This document shows, one piece after another, positions 14,246 through 20,902 of a stretch of DNA of 29,668 nucleotides. Position numbers and translations under genes: made by a program. This DNA is from JAFCCL01 sp041645325 (GTDB taxonomy: Archaea > Iainarchaeota > Iainarchaeia > Iainarchaeales > GCA-2688035). The notes under the pieces were generated by a model, which saw only the letters and a list, made by a program, of their open reading frames with translations, did not search any database and was not told where the DNA came from. The stretch spans positions 1-29,668 of the forward strand of contig JBAZQI010000012.1 of assembly GCA_041645325.1 (NCBI GenBank), in the 5' to 3' direction. How positions within the stretch are numbered: position 1 is the stretch's first letter; each line of letters starts with the position of its first letter.

Positions 14246-15367
14246 TTGGAGAGCATTGTAAGCAAGGCCATTAAAAGGGCAAAAAAAGAGCCTGTCAAAG
14301 CAAAGAAAAAGATAAAGCTGACTCATGACAATGAGGAACTGATAAAGCTTCTTGAAACAGCCAAGGCAAAAATCAGGGTGGTAGGCGTTGGAGGCGGCGG
14401 CTGCAATACAATTGAGCGAATGACCGAGATTGGAATCACCGGTGCCGAGACATTTGCGATTAACACCGATGCGCAGGACCTTTTGAGCACAGTTGCCGAC
14501 AAAAAGATGCTTATTGGAAGGGAACTCACAAGGGGCCTTGGCTCAGGTTCAGACCCGAGTGTTGGAGAGGCCGCGGCACGCGAGTCCCTCAGCCAGCTCA
14601 AGGAAGTGCTTGCAGATTCAGACCTTATCTTTATAACGTGCGGAATGGGTGGTGGGACAGGCACGGGCGCTGCCCCCATGATTGCGGAAATAGGGAAGGC
14701 AATGAAGGCGCTTACAATAGGCGTTGTCACAATCCCCTTCACTGTTGAAGGCAGGAAAAGGATGGAGAATGCCTTGACAGGCCTTGCCGCCTTGAGAAAA
14801 AACGCCGATACCGTTATCGTGATTCCAAATGACAAGATTCTCGAGATTGCGCCTGACCTTCCGGTAAATGCCGCCTTCAAGGTTGCGGACGAAGTGCTTA
14901 CAAACGCCGTCAAAGGCATTACCGAAATGGTCACAAAGCCAGGGCTCATAAACCTCGACTATGCCGACCTCAGGACAATTTTGAGCAGGGGCGGCGCGGC
15001 AATGATTGGCTTGGGTGAATCGCATACAGACGAAAGGGGTGAGGCACGCGCCTTGGAGGCGGTTGAAAACGCCTTGACAAGCCCGCTTTTGGACGTTGAC
15101 ATTTCGGGTGCAAACCGCGCTTTGGTGAACGTGATCGGCGGAGTGGATATGACCCTGCGCGAAGCCGAAATGATTGTGGAAACGGTTTCAAGCAAGATAA
15201 GCAACAACGCCCATATTATTTGGGGCGCAATGATTGACGATAATCTGCCAAGAAACCAGATTCAGGCAATGGTTGTCATTGCCGGCGGGAAATTCCCTTA
15301 CCTGCAGGACCTTGACAAAATAGATTTGTCTGAGCCAATTGATTTGGGAATAGATTTCACCGGGTAA
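14246..15367 (+). CDS. ftsZ: Cell division protein FtsZ
   Basis: The tubulin-like GTPase that polymerises into the division ring. The 373-residue protein has a basic N-terminal tail (about 40 residues), the nucleotide-binding VGVGGGGCNTIERM (residues 46-59), the tubulin signature GGGTGTG (134-140), VTIPF, and the synergy T7 loop NLDYAD (235-240, with Asp237 and Asp240 that trigger GTP hydrolysis on the neighbouring subunit). The C-terminus is short, ending IDLGIDFTG. It starts at TTG 14246, with GGGGGTG 6 bases upstream deciding the choice; no ATG is nearby. In many archaea ftsZ leads straight into secE-spt5-ribosomal stalk genes; here the order is kept but a minus-strand gene lies between. 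Confidence 0.97.
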   Translation: MESIVSKAIKRAKKEPVKAKKKIKLTHDNEELIKLLETAKAKIRVVGVGGGGCNTIERMTEIGITGAETFAINTDAQDLLSTVADKKMLIGRELTRGLGSGSDPSVGEAAARESLSQLKEVLADSDLIFITCGMGGGTGTGAAPMIAEIGKAMKALTIGVVTIPFTVEGRKRMENALTGLAALRKNADTVIVIPNDKILEIAPDLPVNAAFKVADEVLTNAVKGITEMVTKPGLINLDYADLRTILSRGGAAMIGLGESHTDERGEARALEAVENALTSPLLDVDISGANRALVNVIGGVDMTLREAEMIVETVSSKISNNAHIIWGAMIDDNLPRNQIQAMVVIAGGKFPYLQDLDKIDLSEPIDLGIDFTG

Positions 15368-15466
15368 AAACCTGCAAAACTAAATGACATCTGGCGCCAA
15401 AAACAGTTTCTGCACAGCAGGCATTAAACTCATCATTGCCGTTAGACAATATAAAAGATAAATGCT

Positions 15467-16552
15467 TTAATTTGACGCGTTTATTTGTTTTTTATGTTTA
15501 TAGCTTTTTTGTTTTAGCTTTTCGATTTTCTCTGCACTTCTTTGTTTTTTTAGTTCTCTGTGTGCCTGGTTGATTTCATCTTGGCTGAATCCTTCAATTA
15601 AAAATCTTTGGGCTGGAACAAGACTAATCATGGTTGAAAGTGGTACTCCTGCCCCATGAATTGACATAAGAGAAAACGTTGCTTCTATCAACTCTTTTAC
15701 TTTAAATCTTTCTTTTAATAACGCTTTAGCAGAAAAGCCCATGTCGTGTAAATCTTTTAGCGAAAAGCCTTTCATAATCAGAGTTCTGGCTGAAATTTCT
15801 CCTGATAAAAAATGAGCAGCCGTAAACTCAGCGTTCACAATAGCGCGAACAACCTCAGCCCTTTCACTATCGGTTGTTGAATTGTCAATATCTCTTATAA
15901 TATTTTTGATTCTTCCGCCAGCTTCTAATAACGCTGGGCCAAGCACGCCTTCTTTTAGCATTTCTAGTTGGGAAAACCCTTCTGATACCAAACTGCGTAA
16001 TGGTACTTTTGCTTCCAGCAACAGTCTTACTGGAACATGCATTTTTTTTAATTCCCCAAGGCTATGCAGCCTCAATAAGGCTTTAATGGTTTTTCCTCCT
16101 CTTGCCCTATATCCCATTCTAATTTCATCCACTTCTCTTTGCTTTCTAAAAGCCTTTGTAACTTCTACTGCAGGGACACCTTTTTGAATCAGTTCTCTGG
16201 GGGAAAGCCCTGAGTTAACTATCTGAACCGCAGATAATTCTATGGGTGGAACGCCCATCTTTTCAAGTTCTTTCCAATCTAAATATCTTGTCTTCTTTCC
16301 TCCCTTACGGAGCATACACCATTTTAGTTCATTAATTGGAGCACCTAACCCGTACAATTCCCCTGGAGTCAGAAATCGTGACAGTAAGTCAAAATCAAAT
16401 CCTCTTGCCCTTAATCGCCTATAATTTAACCCCCGGTGTAAAAGATACCTAACTTTGGAGGGTTCTCTTTTTGCCTGATTAACAATAGCCCCAAGCTCAT
16501 TTCCAGTGATTTTCTTTAAATCCCGCTTTACAATCTTTCCAATCAACGGCAT
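15467..16552 (-). CDS. Decapeptide-repeat (solenoid-like) protein
   Basis: A 361-residue protein built largely of degenerate units of about 10 residues with the pattern G-F/V-S/P-x-x-x-L-x-x-x. The clearest run is GFSLKDLHDM, GFSAKALLKE, RFKVKELIEA, TFSLMSIHGA, GVPLSTMISL (about residues 263-312). Weaker copies include GVPPIELSAV, GLSPRELIQK, GVPAVEVTKA, MHVPVRLLLE, KVPLRSLVSE and GFSQLEMLKE. Such short helical repeats probably stack into an elongated binding surface. The C-terminus is Lys/Gln-rich and looks disordered. No catalytic motif, signal peptide or membrane segment. The DNA is visibly richer in A+T than ftsZ or the ribosomal genes, hinting at separate origin. It is convergent with ftsZ. 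Function unknown. Confidence 0.8.
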   Translation of the reverse strand: MPLIGKIVKRDLKKITGNELGAIVNQAKREPSKVRYLLHRGLNYRRLRARGFDFDLLSRFLTPGELYGLGAPINELKWCMLRKGGKKTRYLDWKELEKMGVPPIELSAVQIVNSGLSPRELIQKGVPAVEVTKAFRKQREVDEIRMGYRARGGKTIKALLRLHSLGELKKMHVPVRLLLEAKVPLRSLVSEGFSQLEMLKEGVLGPALLEAGGRIKNIIRDIDNSTTDSERAEVVRAIVNAEFTAAHFLSGEISARTLIMKGFSLKDLHDMGFSAKALLKERFKVKELIEATFSLMSIHGAGVPLSTMISLVPAQRFLIEGFSQDEINQAHRELKKQRSAEKIEKLKQKSYKHKKQINASN

Positions 16553-16657
16553 TACAAAACTAGTGTAAGAAACTGTTATTTAAAGTTTTGCAAGCGTGAA
16601 ATTCCGCTGCTAAAGCAGGGTAGATGATAGCGATCCTGTTTCTTTTTCTTGAGGGCC

Positions 16658-16717
16658 ATTATTCCTATAGCGGCGCGCGCTGCGGCTGCGCCGCAGAAGG
16701 AAACTTACAGGAATAAT
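16658..16717. repeat. Nested inverted repeat, possible structured RNA
   Basis: The outer arms ATTATTCCTATAG and CTTACAGGAATAAT pair over about 12 of 13-14 bases. The inner stem CTGCGGC/GCCGCAG is perfect. The local G+C content is far above the flanking DNA, which in A+T-rich archaeal intergenic DNA is a common sign of structural RNA. Confidence 0.5.
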
Positions 16718-16835
16718 TTCGATGAACCCCGGTTAGCGTAACGGTTAGCCATAATCATATATACCGTGGTTTTGTCGCTTACCTCATCATTGCCTCTGTT
16801 CCAACCTAAAAAGCCAGTGATTGTTGCATTGCTTG

Positions 16836-16847
16836 CTTTTTAAAACC
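16836..16847 (+). promoter_or_regulatory. TATA-like box for secE
   Basis: CTTTTTAAAACC lies 62-73 bases before the secE ATG and would allow a leader of about 35 bases carrying the AGGGTG ribosome-binding site. Confidence 0.45.
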
Positions 16848-16908
16848 TTTTTCTTCTTATTTCCTTATTGATTTTTCATTAATGCGTATTTGCAAGGGTG
16901 TTTTTTTT

Positions 16909-17094
16909 ATGGCTTTGAATATAAAGGAAAATCTCAGGGCTTTCATTGCAAACAGCAGGCGCGTGCTTGTCATTGCCAAGAAGCCTGACAGGAAAGAGTT
17001 TGAGACCATGGCAAAGGTCACAGGAATAGGCATAATCATAATTGCGGCAATAGGCTATGCGATTTACCTGATTTTCGCTTTCATACCAATTTAG
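16909..17094 (+). CDS. secE: Preprotein translocase subunit SecE (Sec61-gamma)
   Basis: The small essential subunit of the SecYEG channel in the cytoplasmic membrane. The 61-residue protein has the expected layout: an amphipathic basic N-terminal helix with the family segment VLVIAKKPDRKEF (about residues 19-31) and a single C-terminal membrane helix (about residues 36-58, VTGIGIIIIAAIGYAIYLIFAF). The ATG at 16909 is chosen because AGGGTG lies about 8 bases upstream and the length matches the family; the frame could extend to 16882. It heads the secE-ORFan-spt5-rpl11 group, as in many archaea. Confidence 0.93.
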   Translation: MALNIKENLRAFIANSRRVLVIAKKPDRKEFETMAKVTGIGIIIIAAIGYAIYLIFAFIPI

Positions 17095-17105
17095 GTGAAC
17101 TTTCA

Positions 17106-17501
17106 ATGGCTTTGAGAAAACCATTCAAAAGAAATCAGGTAATGCCAAAAAATAACCAGATTGGAAAAGGCTTTGTGGGGCTTGATGCCTTTCAGATTAA
17201 AAATGTGGGGCAAGTTCCATCTGAATTCAGCCCTGGTGCAATCAAGGTTGGCCCTAAAAAGCCTGTTCCTTCAGCAGAGAAGCGAAGGCTTGCTTTTAAT
17301 GATTTGAGTCGCACTACAAGAATAACAAATCCGACTCTGCGGAATGCAGTGCGTGAAAGACAAATTTATGCGACCAGGGCTAGTCTTATTCAGGATTTGC
17401 TTAATCGTGGCATAATAGGCTCTGCTGTCATGGGTGACTTTATGCATCTTAGCAAAGAGGATTTTACTGAAGAAGTTGCGAAGCTGCTTCTTAAATTGTA
17501 A
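17106..17501 (+). CDS. Basic ORFan between secE and spt5
   Basis: A 131-residue basic protein of unknown function. It starts 11 bases after the secE stop with a GGTGA ribosome-binding site, so it is cotranscribed. The first 60 residues are basic, rich in Gly, Pro, Lys and Asn and probably disordered (RKPFKRNQVMPKNNQ, KVGPKKPVPSAEKRR). The C-terminal half (residues 75-131) has helices, ending in SKEDFTEEVAKLLLKL. No membrane segment or cysteine motif. secE and spt5 are normally direct neighbours, so this gene looks inserted. Its base composition is somewhat more A+T-rich than the ribosomal genes. Confidence 0.72.
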   Translation: MALRKPFKRNQVMPKNNQIGKGFVGLDAFQIKNVGQVPSEFSPGAIKVGPKKPVPSAEKRRLAFNDLSRTTRITNPTLRNAVRERQIYATRASLIQDLLNRGIIGSAVMGDFMHLSKEDFTEEVAKLLLKL

Positions 17502-17527
17502 GCCCTTTTTTATGGAAGCAAAAAGGC
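17502..17527 (+). terminator. Terminator-like hairpin after the secE-linked ORFan
   Basis: GCCCTTTTT and AAAAAGGC can pair across a 9-base loop immediately after the ORFan stop codon. A TATA-like GCTTTTTAATCC follows, so spt5 may have its own promoter. Confidence 0.35.
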
Positions 17528-17648
17528 AAGCTTTTTAATCCTTACCAGATTAAGTTTATTCAGGGAAATGGGCTATTTTTTCTGATTTGCCTGTTTTCTG
17601 GTTTTATTGGTTTTATTGGAAAGTGTGGAAAAAAAGGGTGAAGGTGAA

Positions 17649-18089
17649 ATGATTTTTCCGGTGCGAACAACTGTTGGCCAGGAGTCTTTGGTAGTTGACA
17701 TTATTTCCAACAGGATAAAGCAGGAGTCTTTGCCTATTTACAGCATCAGCGTTATTCCTGGCTTGAAGGGCTATATTTTGATAGAGGCACAGGATGAGCT
17801 TACCGTGAGGAGGGGCATTACGAACACGCCGCATGTAAAGGGCCAGGGCATTGTAAAGGGCGCGGTTAACATCAATGATTTGAGCGGTTTGCTTGAATCC
17901 AAGCCATTGATGCAGTCAATTACCGAGGGCGCAAAGGTTGAACTTATTGCGGGCCCGTTCAAGGGGGAAAAGGCAAAGGTTTTGAGGGTCAATGTAACAA
18001 AGGAAGAGGTTACTGTTGAATTGCAGGAAGCTGCCGTGAAGATTCCGGTTACCATCAAGGCAGAGCACATTCGCATTATCAAGGAGTGA
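17649..18089 (+). CDS. spt5: Transcription elongation factor Spt5
   Basis: Archaeal Spt5/NusG binds the RNA polymerase clamp together with Spt4 and makes elongation processive. The 146-residue protein has the N-terminal NGN domain (IFPVRTTVGQES at the start, GYILIEAQDE around residue 42) and a C-terminal KOW domain (VELIAGPFKGEKAKVLRVN, about residues 96-114). Length and the MIFPVRTT start match the archaeal family; the ATG at 17649 is preceded by AAGGTGAA. The open frame extends to 17607 without support. It is followed closely by rpl11 (5 bases), the usual archaeal order. Confidence 0.95.
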   Translation: MIFPVRTTVGQESLVVDIISNRIKQESLPIYSISVIPGLKGYILIEAQDELTVRRGITNTPHVKGQGIVKGAVNINDLSGLLESKPLMQSITEGAKVELIAGPFKGEKAKVLRVNVTKEEVTVELQEAAVKIPVTIKAEHIRIIKE

Positions 18090-18094
18090 TTTTT

Positions 18095-18571
18095 ATGGCT
18101 GACATAAATGTTTTGGTTGAAGGCGGAAAGGCAAGTGCCGGTGCACCCTTAGGCCCTGCCTTGGGGCCAATGGGCGTGAACATTGGAAACGTTGTTTCCC
18201 TGATTAATGAGAAGACAAAGGCCTATGCAGGAATGAAGGTTCCTGTAACTGTTTCTGTTGACATCAAGACAAAGAGCTTTGAAATAAAAGTCGGAAGCCC
18301 GCCCACAAGTGCGCTTATACGGAAGGAAATCGGGCTTGACAAGGGAAGCCCAAACCCAAGGTCGGAACTCAAGGGAAACATTTCTATTGAGCAGCTCAAA
18401 AGGGTTGCGGAAATGAAGATTGACAGCCTTGCTGCCTACAAGATAAAAAGTGCGGTCAAGGAAGTAATGGGCGTTTGCAACAGCATGGGCGTAACAGTTG
18501 AAGGGAAGCCTGCAAGGGAAGCCATTAAGGATGTTGCAGAAGGCAAATACGATGATTTGCTGAAGGAATGA
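18095..18571 (+). CDS. rpl11: Ribosomal protein L11 (uL11)
   Basis: Large-subunit protein at the base of the stalk, binding the GTPase-associated region of 23S rRNA. The 158-residue protein has the typical VEGGKASAGAPLGPALGPMGVN (broken here by nothing; residues 7-28), the PVTVSVDIKTKSFEIKVGSPPTSALI segment, and a C-terminal domain with SMGVTVEGK and the motif AREAIKDVAEG. The ATG at 18095 follows the GGAGTGAT sequence that overlaps the spt5 stop. L11 is followed by an unusually long 253-base gap before rpl1. Confidence 0.97.
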   Translation: MADINVLVEGGKASAGAPLGPALGPMGVNIGNVVSLINEKTKAYAGMKVPVTVSVDIKTKSFEIKVGSPPTSALIRKEIGLDKGSPNPRSELKGNISIEQLKRVAEMKIDSLAAYKIKSAVKEVMGVCNSMGVTVEGKPAREAIKDVAEGKYDDLLKE

Positions 18572-18824
18572 GCCTTGGTGCGGGCTTCGGCGGCTTGCCG
18601 CTGGATTCGGTCCCTTGGGGTACCGAAGTAAGGATTTGGCTCCGCAGGGAATTGATTTTTAAAGGTTTCATTAAAGATTTATTTTATTGCATAAGAGTTG
18701 GAATCTGTTTCTAACTCCGCTTGTACCACTCCGTTTTTTTGGAGAGGAAAGTTTTCTTTGGCAAAGAAGTTTTCTTTGGTAAAGCTTTCTTTTTCAAAAG
18801 AAAGGTTTGTGGGAGGTTTTGAAA
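18572..18824 (+). promoter_or_regulatory. Long rpl1 leader with hairpins and tandem repeats
   Basis: A 253-base spacer between rpl11 and rpl1. It contains a GCGGC-TT-GCCGC hairpin, a stem TTCGGTCCC (18606-18614) against GGTACCGAA (18619-18627, one mismatch), a TATA-like TTTTTAAAGG near 18655-18664, an 18-base tandem repeat AAGTTTTCTTTGGYAAAG (18749-18766 and 18767-18784), and a perfect hairpin CTTTCTTTT-TC-AAAAGAAAG (18785-18804) directly ahead of the rpl1 ribosome-binding site GGGAGG (18811-18816). It looks like a second promoter plus a post-transcriptional control site. Confidence 0.5.
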
Positions 18825-19502
18825 ATGCAGAAGAAGGACATTGCACTGGCTTTGAAGGCGATGCGCGAGCAGACAAAGCAGCGCAAGTTCACGCAGTCTG
18901 TTGAGCTTATGGTGAACTTCAAGGACCTTGACACAAAAAAGGCCACAAACCAGGTTGATGTGAAGATAAGCCTGCCTTTTGCCACTGGCAAAAAGGGCGG
19001 CGGAAAGAGCCTTCTTTTTGCAAGGGACAAGGCCTTTATTGAGGCAGTAAAGGGCAGTTTTGACCGCATTATTGAGGAATCCGAGATTCCAAATTTCAAC
19101 AAGAAGGACATTGCCCTTATTGTTGCCGAGTTTGATTCAATCCTGGCCGAAGGCCCGGTGATGCTTGCGGTTGGAAAATACCTTGGGCAGCAGCTTGCGC
19201 CAAAGGGCAAGATGCCAAAGCCAATCCAGCCAAATGCTGAAATGGCTGAGCAAACGCTGAAGCAGATGGGTTCTGTCACAAGGGTTACAAACAAGAAGGG
19301 AAAATTCATGCCCTTGGTTCAGGCTGTCATAGGCAACGAAAAAATGCCGGATGAGCAGCTTGTGGAGAACGCAATGGCAATAGTTGACGCTGTTACAAAA
19401 GAGCTGCCGAGAAAGCACCAGAACATAAAGTCGGTTTATGTAAAGGAATCAATGGGCCCCTGCATAAAGGTTGCAGCGCATTCGGAGGCTGAACACAAGT
19501 GA
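18825..19502 (+). CDS. rpl1: Ribosomal protein L1 (uL1)
   Basis: Large-subunit protein of the L1 stalk, involved in E-site tRNA release. The 225-residue protein begins MQKKDIALALKAMREQTKQRKFTQ and carries typical archaeal segments: VELMVNFKDLD, KISLPFATGKK, VGKYLGQQLAPKGKMPKPI (the conserved G-L/K-G-K-MP loop) and VYVKESMGPCIKV at the C-terminus. ATG 18825 is chosen because GGGAGG lies 8 bases upstream. L1 can repress its own operon in methanogens by binding mRNA; the repeat-rich leader here is a candidate target, but this is inference. The stop overlaps the GTG start of rpl10 (GTGA). Confidence 0.96.
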   Translation: MQKKDIALALKAMREQTKQRKFTQSVELMVNFKDLDTKKATNQVDVKISLPFATGKKGGGKSLLFARDKAFIEAVKGSFDRIIEESEIPNFNKKDIALIVAEFDSILAEGPVMLAVGKYLGQQLAPKGKMPKPIQPNAEMAEQTLKQMGSVTRVTNKKGKFMPLVQAVIGNEKMPDEQLVENAMAIVDAVTKELPRKHQNIKSVYVKESMGPCIKVAAHSEAEHK

Positions 19503-20395
19503 CCGCACACACAAGGAGATGGAAAGAAGGGCAGGTGCAGCAGCTTCAAGAGCTTGCCGGCAAATACCCTGTTATTGCAATTGCTTCCCTGCAGAATTTT
19601 CCCGGTCCGCTTGCAAAAGAGCTCAGGAAAAAGCTCAAGGGCAGGGCCGTCATAAAGGTCAGCAAGACCTGCGTTGTGAAAAAGGCCTTGCTTGCGTCAA
19701 AGCCGGAAGCAAAGGCGCTTGACGAGAACCTCAAGGGAAACATAGCGGTAATTTTTACGGAAATGAACCCTTTTGAGCTTTACGCATTCCTTAAGAAAAA
19801 CTCGGTCAGCATGACGGCGAAGGCAGGAATATTTGCGCCGGATGACATCCTTGTTCCGGCCGGCGACACAGGGCTGCCGCCAGGGCCTGCGCTCTCTGAC
19901 CTTAAGGCGGCAGGGCTCAAGACAGTGATGCAGGGCCCAACCATTTTCATTGCCGAAGACAAGGTTGTTGCGAAAAAGGGCGAGGTAATCTCAGCAGGGG
20001 TTTCCGGCGCATTGTCAAAGCTTGGAATAAAGCCCATAAAGGTGAGGCTTTCAATGACAAGCGCCCTTGAAAACGGCCAGCTTTTCCTCGCAAGCGTGCT
20101 GGACATTGACATTGACAAGGTAAGGGAGGAGTTTGCAAACTGCGCAAGAACAGCTTTTAATGTTGCGGTTGAAATGGCCTACCTTGCAAAGGAAACAGTG
20201 CCTGCGCTGATAGCAAAGGGCTACAGGAACGCCAAGGCAGTTGCGCTTGAGGCAAACATCATGAATTCCGCAACGGTTTCCGAGATTCTTGGGAAGGCAA
20301 ATGCCCAGGCAAAGGCCCTCAAGGCGAAGATTCCTGATGTGGTTCAGGAAGGGCCAAAAGAAGAGGCAAAGCCGGTTGAGGAAGAAAAAAAGTAA
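19499..20395 (+). CDS. rpl10: Ribosomal protein L10 (uL10, P0)
   Basis: The stalk base protein that anchors L12/P1 dimers and contacts the 23S rRNA. The 298-residue protein starts at GTG 19499, overlapping the rpl1 stop by 4 bases. The rRNA-binding domain covers residues 1-110 (RRWKEGQVQQLQELAGKYP..., VIKVSKTCVVKKAL). The archaeal/eukaryal insertion domain follows (APDDILVPAGDTGLPPGPALSDL, typical P0). C-terminal helices that bind L12 dimers run from about residue 205. The end is a short acidic/basic tail (PVEEEKK). The terminal GLxxLFG tail found in many archaeal L10 proteins and in the L12 here is absent. Confidence 0.96.
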   Translation: MTAHTRRWKEGQVQQLQELAGKYPVIAIASLQNFPGPLAKELRKKLKGRAVIKVSKTCVVKKALLASKPEAKALDENLKGNIAVIFTEMNPFELYAFLKKNSVSMTAKAGIFAPDDILVPAGDTGLPPGPALSDLKAAGLKTVMQGPTIFIAEDKVVAKKGEVISAGVSGALSKLGIKPIKVRLSMTSALENGQLFLASVLDIDIDKVREEFANCARTAFNVAVEMAYLAKETVPALIAKGYRNAKAVALEANIMNSATVSEILGKANAQAKALKAKIPDVVQEGPKEEAKPVEEEKK

Positions 20396-20434
20396 TGGTT
20401 ATTTTTTTAATAAAAATGACACGGAGGGAAAAAA

Positions 20435-20740
20435 ATGGAATACGTCTACACCGCGCTTTTGCTGCATGCTGCTGGCAAAGAGGTTACCGAAGCATCGGTG
20501 ACCAAGATTTTGGAAGCGGCAGGCGCAAAGCCCGACAGCGCAAGAGTCAAAGCCCTTATTGCTTCACTTAAAGATGTAAACATAGAAGAAGCAATAAAGA
20601 ACGCTGCGGCAGTGCAGGCAGTCGCAGTAGCACCTGCGGCAGGCGGAGCACAGCCCCACGCGAAAGAAGAGAAGAAGCAAGAAGAGGAAAAGAAGACAGA
20701 GGAAGAAGCGGCTGAAGGCTTAGCGGGACTGTTCGGCTAA
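20435..20740 (+). CDS. rpl12: Ribosomal protein L12 (P1/P2 stalk)
   Basis: The multi-copy acidic stalk protein that recruits translation factors. The 101-residue protein has the N-terminal dimerisation domain (MEYVYTALLLHAAGKEVTE, ILEAAGAKPDSARVKALIASL), an Ala-rich hinge, a Lys/Glu-rich stretch, and the conserved factor-binding end GLAGLFG. GGAGGG sits 7 bases ahead of the ATG. It is the last gene of the stalk operon; the TAA stop overlaps the first bases of a hairpin that may end transcription. Confidence 0.97.
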   Translation: MEYVYTALLLHAAGKEVTEASVTKILEAAGAKPDSARVKALIASLKDVNIEEAIKNAAAVQAVAVAPAAGGAQPHAKEEKKQEEEKKTEEEAAEGLAGLFG

Positions 20741-20785
20741 GCCTTTTTCACTTAGTGAAAAAGCCTTGGGAAAATGCGCCTCGCT
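20739..20785 (+). repeat. Palindromic repeat element, copy 2 (possible terminator)
   Basis: AAGCCTTTTTCACT / AGTGAAAAAGCCTT (13 of 14 pairs, mismatch at the same position as in copy 1) is followed by GGGAAAATGCGCCTCGC. The layout AAGCC-T(n) hairpin A(n)-GCCTTGGGAAAAATGCGC is shared with 13432-13485. It begins inside the rpl12 stop codon. Confidence 0.65.
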
Positions 20786-20866
20786 TTGCTCGGCTGAAAG
20801 CCCTCTCCCTTTTTCTTTTTCCCTTTTTTTCTGCATATGCAGCTCTAGGCAGGGGCAGAACAAAAA

Positions 20867-20880
20867 GCTATTTAAATTAC
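20867..20880 (+). promoter_or_regulatory. TATA box for the S16 protease gene
   Basis: GCTATTTAAATTAC with the TTTAAAT core 25-33 bases before the ATG at 20903, implying a leaderless or nearly leaderless transcript; no ribosome-binding site is visible. Confidence 0.6.
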
Positions 20881-20902
20881 ATCCACTCTTACTATTACCT
20901 GA

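Larger units (their letters stand above)
16553..16908. other. Intergenic region with a GC-rich nested hairpin and direct repeats
   Basis: No gene is supported in these 356 bases. They hold: a large inverted repeat (16658-16670 ATTATTCCTATAG against 16704-16717 CTTACAGGAATAAT) that encloses a second, perfect 7-bp hairpin CTGCGGC-TGC-GCCGCAG (16680-16696); two CGGTTAGC direct repeats (16730-16737 and 16742-16749); a TATA-like CATATATA (16756-16763); and the likely secE TATA box (16836-16847). A small structured RNA on either strand is possible. Confidence 0.55.

Noticed and set aside
14323..14949. A 208-codon minus-strand open frame inside ftsZ
   Set aside because: Shadow of the well-conserved ftsZ frame; composition typical of antisense translation and no start signals.
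16721..16766. tRNA D-arm-like sequence GGTTAGCGTAACGGTTAGCC
   Set aside because: No acceptor stem, anticodon arm or T-arm could be arranged around it on either strand; treated as direct repeats instead.
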